From: Takifugu bimaculatus | Lineage: Eukaryota > Chordata > Actinopteri > Tetraodontiformes > Tetraodontidae | Direction of reading: 5' to 3' | Assembly (NCBI GenBank): GCA_004026145.2 | Contig: CP034975.1 | Coordinates: forward strand, 12,613,582 to 12,677,581 | DNA: 64,000 bases | Part shown: positions 1-10,090 of the stretch, piece after piece | How the letters are laid out: each line of letters begins with the position of its first letter | Position numbering within the stretch: the stretch's first letter is position 1 | Notes under the pieces: generated by a model | Database searches by the model: none | What the model saw: the letters and a program-made list of their open reading frames with translations, nothing else | Told to the model about the DNA's origin: nothing | Program-made: the position numbers and the translations under genes

Positions 1-555
1 AGTAATAAAATGGCTCCACTCCTCAACCTAAAGTCATCTAACAGCTTTTCCACCTGCTTATCTTCCACAGTGTTGATAGACAAGGACCAGAGTCCCAAGT
101 GGAACCCCCCCACGCTGGAGGAAGTGTACCCATCAGATGGTGGAGCAGAGCTTCTCCTCCCTGGGCCACAAAGACCTGACGTTCTAAAGTCCCACCTCCA
201 AAAACGCACCGCCGAGCCTTTGAGAGGACAGAGGAGTCGTGTCAGTGTTCGGCCCCCAGCTGCCCAGATGATTCATCTTCACACCTAGAATAGAAGCAGG
301 AGCAAACTGTGTCACACCTGGAGAGGCTGCAGCCGTACAGGCGGCGGCGGCGGCGGCGCCGGAGGCACGTGGGGCGACTGCGAGCACGTTTCAGGCGGGT
401 CTGTATTTTTAGAATTAATCCGAAGGAAAAGGTGCCGCTGTTGTTTTATCGGCGCGTCTGAAGTGACGTCGCCTCCTGAAATCGATGGTTGTGTGTTTTC
501 TGAGACGCAGGTTCAGTTGGACGCTGCAATAAAGTGGAGCTGCTGACGTAGCCGT
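1..555. other. Non-coding left flank
   Basis: No gene is recognised here. The short open frames do not resemble known proteins and show no plausible splice structure. A short (GGC)n stretch occurs near 341-355. The segment ends where the 14-bp minisatellite begins. Confidence 0.5.
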
Positions 556-1365
556 GTGTTACGGTGTGTGTTCGTAGGTGTGTGTTCGTCGGTGTGTGTT
601 CGTCGCTGTGTGTTCGTCGGTGTGTGTTCGTCGGTGTGTGTTCGTAGGTGTGTGTGTTCGTCGGTGTGCGTTCGTCGGTGTGCGTTCGTCGGTGTGCGTT
701 CGTCGGTGTGCGTTCGTAGGTGTGCGTTCGTAGGTGTGTGTTCGTAGGTGTGTGTGTTCGTCGGTGTGTGTTCGTCGGTGTGTGTTCGTCGCTGTGTGTT
801 CGTCGCTGTGTGTTCGTCGGTGTGTGTTCGTCGGTGTGTGTTCGTCGCTGTGTGTTCGTCGCTGTGTGTTCGTCGCTGTGTGTTCGTCGGTGTGTGTTCG
901 TCGGTGTGTGTTCGTCGCTGTGTGTTCGTCGGTGTGTGTTCGTAGGTGTGTGTGTTCGTCGGTGTGCGTTCGTCGGTGTGCGTTCGTCGGTGTGCGTTCG
1001 TCGGTGTGCGTTCGTAGGTGTGCGTTCGTAGGTGTGTGTTCGTAGGTGTGTGTGTTCGTCGGTGTGTGTTCGTAGGTGTGTGGGTTCGTCGGTGTGCGTT
1101 CGTCGGTGTGCGTTCGTCGGTGTGCGTTCGTCGGTGTGCGTTCGTAGGTGTGTGTTCATAGGTGTGTGTGTTCGTCGGTGTGTGTTCGTAGGTGTGTGTG
1201 TTCGTCGGTGTGCGTTCGTCGGTGTGTGTTCGTCGGTGTGTGTTCGTAGGTGTGTGTTCGTCGGTGTGTGTTCGTAGGTGTGTGTGTTCGTCGGTGTGCG
1301 TTCGTCGGTGTGCGTTCGTCGGTGTGTGTTCGTAGGTGTGTGTCGTCGCTGTGTTCGTCGCGTTG
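556..1365. repeat. 14-bp minisatellite with higher-order blocks
   Basis: About 57 tandem copies of a 14-bp unit close to GTGTGTTCGTCGGT, with unit variants (TCG or TAG, GGT or GCT, TGT or TGC) and occasional 16-bp units carrying one extra GT. Blocks of variant units recur in the same order: the stretch starting at 641 reappears from 939, about 298 bp apart. The unit has almost no stop codons on either strand, so long open frames cross it, including a Thr/His/Arg-rich frame of 384 codons on the minus strand. These are by-products of the repeat, not genes. Confidence 0.9.
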
Positions 1366-2679
1366 TCGTATGTGTACGTGGGTGTTCGTGTGTGTTGGTT
1401 GCCTGGGGTGGTCGTCGCGTGAGACCACGTATTCTGACTACGACGCGTCTCTTTCTGATGTGTGGGATTCTACGCAATCCCCCAGACCTGGAGGTGATTC
1501 CAGGACACGACTCTGTGACGGACCATAACCTGATCAAAGCGCAGCGTAGACCGCCGTTTAGGCTTTGATCTTCTTTGATCTCTCCCGTCTCTGCCGGCAT
1601 CCACCTGTTTGATGTTGGTCATTAAAGCCACCACGGTCGTTTTCCAGAGCAAAATAAGGTTTCTGGTCGATCTCAAGTCTTGAATATGACCTAAAAAAAA
1701 CAAACCTTCACACGGAGACGAATTTCCAATATCCTGCAAATTTATCAAATATAAAACTCTGATGGAAAAATACGAACTCCTCCAAACGACGTAAAGTTGT
1801 CAAGTTTAATTTGTAGAAGTTCCATATTTGAGCCCTTTTCCACATAACACGAAACTTGATTTTATCTTAATCGAGCCCGCCCCGTCTCGTTTCTATGACA
1901 ACCATCCGACGTCCCCGTGAGACGCAACGGACCCACCGGGACACAACAAGCAGCTGAAATATGCTGACGGATCCGGACAGACTGGGACCAGTTTAGGGTT
2001 CAGGAAGGTTTATTGGGATCTGATCTCAGGCGAGGACAGTCTGAGACTTTGGAAATGTCTCCTCATCACCAGAGTCACTGATGTTACAGGAGGAGGCGCT
2101 TTGATATGGCTTCTCAGCTGGACCACAGCTGGAATTCTGGGTACATCCCAGTGACACCAGTAGTCCCGCACCATTTGGGCCCGAGGAACAGAACCTCGTC
2201 CATGTTTGCATATTTGTGCTGCGGATTATTAAGGCCTCAAACATTTTGGAAGGGTCTCGGATTCTCTGAGCTTCCGTCCAGTTCTTGGACAAGTCCAAAC
2301 CGGAACTGCGTCACATTTCCGCCCCTCAGGGCCGATGGCGCAGCCGAGATGAGCGGAGCTGAGGAAGCCTTGAGACCATGCCAGCGAGGTCTTCTCCACC
2401 TGATGGCACCGATTAATAACGTCCTCCGGAAGAGGAGACGGTCTCGGCTACAGGAGGCATCCGTGCGCGCCCGTGCGCGCCCCTGCACCGATCAGATGAC
2501 GGGACAAATAAGGGCCGGGGGACACGATCTCCAGTCAACGGCGCTGCAGCGAATCAGGATCAGGCTGCGTTTAGACCCGATCCAAGTATAATCCCAATCC
2601 GGAAAGTGGGTCAGAACCCGAATAAAGAGCTGGAGAGTTTCACTGCGCTCGAGCCGTGTCCCGGGCCCGGAGACGCTCC
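1366..2679. other. Non-coding, includes likely smAKAP 3' region
   Basis: No conserved coding exon is seen. For the minus-strand smAKAP gene just to the right, TTTATT at 2009-2014 reads AATAAA on the minus strand and is a candidate polyadenylation signal, which would give a 3' UTR of about 0.65 kb. The ORFs at 2106-2591 and 2237-2488 resemble no family I know. Confidence 0.4.
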
Positions 2680-2946
2680 TCAGGGGACGTCGCATTCGAT
2701 GTAGGGGATGTCGCAGTAGCGCCGGTCCACCTCCACCCACTGCTGCACGGCCCGCACCACGATCTCCTCGGAGAGCTTCTGGGCGTACTCCAGCAGCACC
2801 GGGTCGGCCTGGGGGGGGCCGTCCGCCGGGTCCTCCTCCGGGTGAACCAGGCGGGCTCTCTCGCCCTTGGCTCTGCCTCCCGCACGCTCCGCGGAGTTCG
2901 CATTCAGGGCCGCGGCGCCGCTCTTCTTGGATTTAACACAGCCCAT
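2680..2946 (-). CDS. C2orf88: Small membrane A-kinase anchoring protein (C2orf88 homologue)
   Basis: An 88-residue protein encoded in one exon. It begins MGCVKSKKS: Gly2 and Cys3 are the expected N-myristoylation and palmitoylation sites that hold smAKAP at the plasma membrane, followed by basic residues. Residues about 52-75 (VLLEYAQKLSEEIVVRAVQQ and on) form the amphipathic helix that in human smAKAP binds PKA type I regulatory subunit. The C-terminal DIPYIE motif is also shared with human C2orf88. The middle is Ala/Gly-rich and poorly conserved. Length is close to the human protein (about 95 residues). Its position next to myostatin matches human 2q32, where C2orf88 neighbours MSTN. The start is fixed by the lipidation motif. 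Sequence similarity and synteny agree, so identification is firm. Confidence 0.88.
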   Translation of the reverse strand: MGCVKSKKSGAAALNANSAERAGGRAKGERARLVHPEEDPADGPPQADPVLLEYAQKLSEEIVVRAVQQWVEVDRRYCDIPYIECDVP

Positions 2947-5160
2947 CCTCCAGAGGGTGCACGTTAGGAAGCAGTGCTGCAGGTTGTGAGCTCACATCCC
3001 CGAGCGCGCGTCGGGATTCCTCTTCGGGTTTGGTGCTGAGAAGGTGACCGGCGAGGGGGCGCATCCCCCGCGCTGCCCTGTCAGACCCGCTCCATGGCCA
3101 CGGCTGGACCTCAGCTCGTCCTCGGCTGCAGGGGGACGGAAAAGAGGACAGGTTAAGTCCAGGTGACAAATAACCAGCTGGAGGCAAAAGGAAAAACGGA
3201 GTCGAAGGCGATCTTGACGCCGCGGGCTTGACCCCGTGCGCGGGGTCACGGCCTCGCCTCTGCAGGGGTTTCAAACGTTACTCATTCCCGACCCCTCCCT
3301 GTCCTTAACCTCCCCGTGAGTTATGACTCAATCCCCCGGCCCGTGCAGCAGTGCACGACACGGAAGCGTGTCTGCGTGGCGGGCGCGCGCCGATGCCGCG
3401 CCGCTGTTTGTAAGGCCTTGTTTCCCATCTGTTCCACTAACCGAGCGTGATTCGCCCCGACAGCTCTGTTTCTGGGGGCCTCGGGGAACATGTGCTCCGT
3501 TCAGAAAGCTGCTCCAACACGCTGGCTCCTGAATGATTAATGCAGAACGGGGAGCGTGCGTGTGAGCAGCAGCAGCAGCAGCAACGTTAGAATACAAACC
3601 AGAGCACTCACAGTCAGTCTCTGCTGCATCTGATATGATAATGTGCTTAAATGGTTCTAACAAAACAGGAAAAGAGCATCCGGTGTCTGGCAGACAAACA
3701 TGGAATTAAGATTAAAGTGGGATAATTTACTCGAACACAACACAATGGGGAGCCTGGTCTGAGGCTCAGAGACACACATGACATCCAAAACGTGCTCCTC
3801 CAGAGCGGTACTTACTTTTACCAGAGTGTGGGGAGACGTCAGCCTCCTGCCCATTCCAGACAGCCAAAACCCGGGGACAGAAAATAAAACCCAAGGTCGT
3901 TCAAGTAAATTATAATCCCGACATCATCTGCGGCGGCGCTCTTCAGACGACATCCAACCGATCTGAACTTGACATTCCAGTGATAAGTGCGTAAAAAAAA
4001 ACCCGACTAAACACAAAAGAAGAGAGGGAAAACCGATCCTCCAAGTTACTGCGTTAGTCTACTGCAGGATGGGAGTGTTCCAGATTTCTGAATAATCTCT
4101 GATTAGGAGAGAAAACCCAGCGCCTGAAAGAGCAGATGGTTTCTGCGTGCTTCTTTCACGTCGGTCAGCACCAACTGAAGCTCATCGGCTGGGAGGAAAT
4201 CCGAAATCTGGATTGACTTCAGAAGGAGCGACGCTGCGTGGCGGCGACGGAGTCCGCAGCGGCGCTCGACCCCGACAGCGGTGAAACGGCGCCATCGTGT
4301 GGACGCATCTGGTACTGCAGTTAAAACGAGTTTAGGAATTAAAGAGGCATTTAGAGATTTTTAGAAACTTTAGGTATAATGTAACAGTGACTAATGGTCA
4401 ACTACAAGTGACTAATGAAATTACCAATCGAGAAGATGTCTGTGAAGTTAACAGATACGCACCAATAAAGGAGAGATGAGTTAAAACAATCTCTTGAGGG
4501 TAATGATATTCAAAGGCAATTATTATTAAACGAATTCCAACCGGAAATTCAAAAAGCTCAGTAACAGTATGGAAAAATGAAAAGTTTTTCTGTTTGGTGG
4601 GTGAGTAATATAATATATATAAATTACGTAATATAAAGTAATAACATGGTAATATAAATTACGCCACGAGATGGCGCCATTTATTCACAAACCGCTACCA
4701 TCACTTTTTTATCACACTTTTTAAAAAAACGATGTGTTTACTTTTTTCACCAGAGATAGGTTAAAAATTCAAAAGCATTGAAGAAACAAAATTATAGAAT
4801 CGAATCAAATATTTAAACTTTTAGTTTCGTTTTAGTGATTGAATAAGATTCTACGACGTGGTCAATGAGCTCGCCCCATTTACAAACAATCCTTGATCGA
4901 CATCTTCGAAACACCTGCAAATGCACCAGTTTCATGTTGACTTCGTTGACAGACTTTAATAAAGTCAGAATGACCCAAACTGGGTCACACTACTCGAACT
5001 TCATCTTAACGCGACACGCAAGATGCTCGTTGCGCAATCACCGTAAGCGCGGTTAATTTATCCATCTGGGGACGCGTTCAGCACATGCTCGCGCTCTCCG
5101 TCCCTGTATGGGTTGACAAGGAAAAAAACTTCCCTGTCAGTCGGTTTAAATTCATTGTTG
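2947..5160. other. Intergenic between smAKAP and mstnb
   Basis: Probably holds the smAKAP 5' UTR and promoter (GC-rich, 2950-3300). A (CAG)n run lies at about 3565-3582. AT-rich DNA at 4370-4860 contains the string TAATATAAATTACG twice in near-identical form (about 4613-4630 and 4651-4664). No coding exon is recognised. Confidence 0.4.
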
Positions 5161-5169
5161 TCTGTCCAG

Positions 5170-5220
5170 CCAATCATGGTTTTTGACGACACAAAAGCGA
5201 CTAAAGTTGGAGTATAAAAA
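5170..5220 (+). promoter_or_regulatory. mstnb: mstnb core promoter: CCAAT and TATA boxes
   Basis: CCAATC lies at 5170-5175 and TATAAAAA at 5213-5220, about 135 bp before the myostatin ATG. The spacing puts the transcription start near 5245, giving a 5' UTR of about 110 bp, typical of fish myostatin genes. Inferred from motifs only. Confidence 0.7.
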
Positions 5221-5354
5221 GGTGCGCGCTAATAAAGCATGATGCCTCTCAGTGTGGGACATTAATCCAAACCCAGCCCAGGCTGCGCGTCAGAACCAGA
5301 ACACGCCAAGGGATATACTTTTTATAGAACGCATTTCCACGTCTTCAGGAGACA

Positions 5355-6707
5355 ATGCAACTGTCTCCGAGCATGCTGCATTTTAGCCTGATGATTTCTT
5401 TGAGTTTGGTGGTGTTGAGTGGCCAAGAGACGCACCAGCAGCCGCCCGTCGGCAGCCCAGAGGACACGGAGCAGTGCGTCACCTGCGACGTCCGACAGCA
5501 CATCAAAACCATGCGATTAAACGCCATCAAGTCTCAGATTCTGAGCAAGCTGCGGATGAAAGAGGCTCCGAACATCAGCCGGGACACGGTGAAGCAGCTC
5601 CTGCCCAAAGCGCCGCCGCTGCAGCAGCTCCTCGACCAGTACGACGTGCTGGGCGATGACAACAGGGACGTGGTCACGGAGGAGGACGACGAGCACGCCA
5701 TCACGGAGACCATCATGATGATGGCCACTGAACGTGAGTGTTTACCTCGCTGTGGCGCGCGCCAGCGACGGTGCGCTAAAGTCTCCAAAAGCGCTTTACG
5801 CGCGCTGACGGCAGGAAATGTTAGTTTTAGAACTAAAATAGTAAATTAAAACGTCAGACAGCAACTGATAGCGACGCGTAATAATACTGTGTCGGTTAAT
5901 TGTGGAGAGAATGAAAGCTAAAAGGCTCCTCGCCGACTCATTTGTGACACTATTAACGCGCGCGTTCGTTCTCTTCTCTCTCCAGCCGCGTCCGTCGTCC
6001 AACTGAACGGGGAGCCCAAATGCTGCCATTTCTCCTTCACTCAAAAGTTTCAAGTCAGCCGGCTGGTCCGCGCGCAGCTCTGGGTGCATCTGCGCCCGGC
6101 GGCCGAGGCCACCACCGTGTTCCTGCAAATCTCCCGCCTGATGCCGGTCACAGACGGGAACCGGCACATCCGCATCCGCTCCCTGAAGCTGGACGTGAAG
6201 GCCGGGGCGAGCTCCTGGCAGAGCATCGACGTCAAGCAAGTGCTGAGCGTGTGGCTGCGGCAGCCGGAGACCAACTGGGGCATCGAGATTAACGCGTTCG
6301 ACTCGAGAGGAAAAGACTTGGCCGTGACCTCCACGCAGCCCGGAGAGGAAGGCCTGGTGAGCTCAACCGCTTCTTCCTTTCCTTAGCATGAAACTTTAGG
6401 TGAGACCTTTTAGGTGCGCACGCACGAAAACAAGCTCCCCGCGCGCCATTGTTTTCACCTTCAGGGGGCCGAGAAGCTTTGAAAGGTCCGCAGGTGGTTA
6501 AACATTCCTGCTTTTCACTGCCGCTGCAGAGAATCTAGACTTTTGCAAAGCACTTAATCAACCCCGATCACATGTGGGCAAACATCTGGATTTGGACAGC
6601 TGCCCGGTCAGCAACAACCCCGAATCTGATGGCTGGATTATATAAACGTTCACCTGCTGCACATTCCTTACAGTATTCTGTATGACTGTGCAAATCAGAG
6701 TAATTGG

Positions 6708-6744
<37 letters not shown>

Positions 6745-7235
6745 CGTGCTGGTGCTTAATCAGCCGTAATCTAACTTCTGCAAGACTTTCATAATATTAT
6801 CAGGCTGTGTTTGCTCGGTCAGCGTCCTCGCTCACATGCATTCTGTCGCTTCAGCAACCTTTCATGGAGGTGAAGATCTCGGAGGGGCCCAGGCGCGTCC
6901 GCAGAGACCTGGGACTGGACTGCGACGAGAACTCTCCAGAGTCCCGTTGCTGCCGCTACCCGCTCACGGTGGACTTTGAAGACTTTGGCTGGGACTGGAT
7001 TATAGCCCCAAAGCGCTACAAGGCCAACTATTGCTCCGGGGAGTGTGAGTACATGCACTTGCAGAAATACCCGCACACCCACCTGGTGAACAAGGCCAAC
7101 CCCAGAGGGACCGCGGGCCCTTGCTGTACCCCCACCAAGATGTCGCCCATCAACATGCTCTACTTCAACCAAGAACAGCAGATCATCTACGGAAAGATCC
7201 CCTCCATGGTGGTGGACCGTTGTGGATGTCTTTAA
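5355..7235 (+). CDS. mstnb: Myostatin (GDF8), MSTN-1/mstnb type
   Basis: Three coding exons, 5355-5733, 5986-6356 and 6855-7235, with GT-AG introns of 252 and 498 bp, encode 376 residues, the usual fish MSTN-1 length. Exon 1 gives a signal peptide (hydrophobic residues about 8-22) and the start of the propeptide, including CVTCDVRQHIKTMRLNAIKS and the poly-acidic VVTEEDDEHA. Exon 2 is the rest of the propeptide. Exon 3 has the furin site RVRR followed by a 109-residue mature TGF-beta domain with the cystine-knot cysteines (SRCCRYP, NYCSGECEY, GPCCTP, DRCGC). The product is a secreted negative regulator of muscle growth acting through activin type II receptors. Oddities: the last residue is Leu instead of the usual Ser, and the segment before IIYGKIP reads NQEQQ. 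It sits between smAKAP and pms1 as in human. Confidence 0.97.
6711..6742. repeat. (CA)n microsatellite in mstnb intron 2
   Basis: About 16 CA units, interrupted at no point, roughly 110 bp upstream of the exon 3 acceptor. Confidence 0.95.
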
Positions 7236-7425
7236 GTCGGGGGGCCTTCTAGTGTCAGACTTTTTGATGATCTACCAGTTCCAGCGCTTTTTTTACTCCT
7301 TCCTGCAGCGACACGGTGCAATAGAACCAGAGTAGAGGCCTCAAACCAGTCCGACCTTCCTGCAGGGCAACACCTTATCAGCTGCCGTAGCTCTCACTTT
7401 CCTTCCTGCAATTAAAGACTCAATG

Positions 7426-7461
<36 letters not shown>

Positions 7462-8310
7462 GCGCACACACACGCTGGACTTTCAGAGCAAACAGAGAAA
7501 AAAGAAACGATCATTAAAAAAGAAGCCTTTTCCGTCTCGATGCAGCGTCCATTTATAACGCCAGCAGATGTATCGTACTCCGCTCCACTCGTAGCTGACA
7601 CACAAGCTAACACACATCTTACGCTAATGCGTCTTTATGAGCACCAGTTTGCAAGAGCGAAACCAGGAATCCTCATGGACTTTATTCTTTTTCTTAAAGG
7701 GCTTGGTTAAACAGAGGTGAAGACTCTTCAGAGGTGGTATTCCACACTGGTACAACACGTTTTAGTACACACAGGTCCGCAGGAACCGATGGAAAGATGC
7801 CGTAAATCCTTAAAACCAGTACTATAAAAGCCAGCCTTTTCTTTATTGATCCGGAGAGCGCGGCCAAAAAAGTTCCACCGGGGTTGAAGCAGCAGCGTCT
7901 TCGCCCACGCAGACGCTCCGTCCCTCATCACTGTCCAGCTACACCGCCTGACCTGCCCGACACACTTGAATTATTCTGATTGTAAACTCACATTAATGGA
8001 CAGAAGGACTTGAACTGAAGGCACAGCCTACAACCATGTCTAAGACGGAGGGGACGGATTGTTGAGAATGTTGAGATCACGCTTTGACTCTGTCTTACAA
8101 ATGACGCAGTTTGCACTATGGCGCACCAATAGAGAGGATTGGTGGCTACAAAAGTTGTAAAAACTGATTTTGATATGTTTGCTAATGTGTATTGTATACT
8201 TATTTCCACTAGGAGTTGCCTTTCTAATCTACAATCTTGCAAGATACAGTTGTAATACAGCAACTCTATACACTTGTTTCAACAAATAAAGTTTCAAGCT
8301 TGTCTGTTGA
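7236..8310 (+). other. mstnb: Probable mstnb 3' UTR
   Basis: Follows the myostatin stop codon. It contains a (CT)n then (CA)n tract at 7426-7474. The best polyadenylation signal is AATAAA at 8285-8290, which would give a 3' UTR of about 1.05 kb. The extent is inferred from the signal alone. Confidence 0.5.
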
Positions 8311-8402
8311 GGCCTGTTTCTTTGGGACGTTTTGGTTTCTGTGTCAGGATCAAACAGGATGTTCAACCCCGGACGCAGGATTTTCCTCAAGCTCAAAGCT
8401 CG

Positions 8403-8403
<1 letters not shown>

Positions 8404-8433
<30 letters not shown>
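8404..8433. repeat. (GT)n microsatellite
   Basis: About 15 GT units in the mstnb-pms1 intergenic region. Confidence 0.95.
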
Positions 8434-8434
<1 letters not shown>

Positions 8435-9774
8435 ATCTCAGTCTCATGCAAATGAGGTCGAAGGTGCTGGAAGAATCAGCAGCAGTAGCACAAAAACCGC
8501 ATCTTCCCACAGAATCTGCGGGTTAAAACCAAGAAAGTTGAAGCATAATTCACAATAAAAACCCTCACAACTCCAATTCCCTGACTTTGCCTTTTTCCCC
8601 TCGCAGCGATGGGATGTTGGAAGTATTGCAGTCTAATGAGAGGACGTGAACCTTGGCGCGCTCTGACGGCGCGACCCGAGGCCTGACTTCCGCCCGGCAG
8701 AGGGCGAAGGGAACGCGGCCCCCGAGAGCCACTTCCTTTCCCGCTGAGAGCTGGACAACTGCCACGAAGATCGGCCTCAGGAAGAGCCGGACTCGCTCTC
8801 CTTTTCCATCTTGGGAAGGAGGTGAAATTTCCGCGGGATCATTTATATGCAGATTTAGCGGCGTCGCGGCGCAACGACGACATGTAACATCATCCCTGCG
8901 AGTGTGCTGTTTCCATCCGCAGTTAAACCCTCCACATCGTGACTCATGGCTGCAGAAATTAGCAATTAAACAGCACAAAAATATACAGCTCCCAGGCCGC
9001 CTTTATAAACGTCAGTCAGGCGGAGGGACCGGACTTTACCAGCGCTAGTTTTCCACTCTGTAAAGACGGCGACCCTACATTTAAATGTAAAGGTACGCAT
9101 GGAACTGCTGGTACGACCTCCAGTCCTCTTTTACAGCAACTGGGCGAACTGGAGTGGATGAGAAGAGGCCAGAGGCCGACAGCTGGAGGCCAAGTGGCGC
9201 ACGGATCGCTCCGCTCCGCTCCGATCCGCTCCGGCCGCTGCGCGCTTGTTTCGAGACACCTCGCGAACGGGAGAAGCGTTTTGCATCGGCGCATCTGTGC
9301 AGAGGCACCCCTGAGGCCTGGATTTGCCAAAGACATTCCGCCTCTGACAGGTGACGAAGTGAGAGTGAGAACGGGAAGAAGGATGTTCGGGGGTAAAGGA
9401 GTAGTCCAAGCAGCTGGAGAGCCCGTTATTGGACGGCATTCATGTTGTGTAAAACTAATAGAATCTGAACGGCTGGAACCTGTTTTCCTCTTCAGATATT
9501 TATCAATTAATTATCTGTGTAGTATTCGATTCTTATTGTTCTCTCTTTTTATATATGACAGATCCATCCAATTTTTTGACCTCTAAAGCAGATATGTAGG
9601 ATTTGCCCTTTACTCACACGTGGAGCTTGACCCCCTTCCTCGGGGTCAGAGTGAACGAGCCCGTCACGGAGCACAGGGTCACCAAAAATCCCATCTGAGG
9701 TTTGAGAAGCGCAGACAGGCAGCTGGTCAGGAGCATTTGGTGACGCTGGCTTCATTTTGCTGCCATTTTACTAT

Positions 9775-9810
9775 TCTGCTGCTTAATTAGAGACTCAATT
9801 AAGCAGCAGA
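9775..9810. repeat. Perfect 14-bp inverted repeat with 8-nt loop
   Basis: TCTGCTGCTTAATT at 9775-9788 is the exact reverse complement of 9797-9810; the spacer is 8 nt. No flanking terminal repeat or target duplication is obvious. Confidence 0.85.
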
Positions 9811-10019
9811 GTGTGCTTAAGTGTGCTTTTTGAATCCTTCTTCTATGTTACAAGGTGTCACCTTGGCCTGAACTACGGTTCTGCCAGATTAGCCGCGAAG
9901 CTAAAGGCTAAATGAAGGATTTCAGATGCTCTGACTCTGTTTACCAGTTAATAAATGAGCTTTTATATAAGACTCTCCACAGAAACAGAAAATCTGCGTC
10001 TGACTAAAGCTTTTGTACG

Positions 10020-10090
10020 AGTTTTCCAGCATCTGGAGCGAAGTGGGGGATGCCCTGTCCTGGATGCGTTACAGGGTCATGGACGACAAG
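10020..10090. mobile_element. Decayed retroposon-tail-like fragment
   Basis: The string CATCTGGAGCGAAG followed by GCCCTGTCCTGG and ACAGGGTCATGGACG resembles decayed copies of a widespread fish repeat with a typical GGCGGGGTACACCCTGGACAGG core. This is from memory of the repeat class; no ends are visible. Confidence 0.3.

Noticed and set aside
446..1600. 384-codon minus-strand open frame rich in Thr, His and Arg
   Set aside because: It is the translation of the 14-bp minisatellite; frames are open on both strands because the unit has few stops.
8653..9048. 131-codon plus-strand frame
   Set aside because: Arg/Ser/Thr-rich in a GC-rich patch; no start context, splice partner or similarity that I can support.
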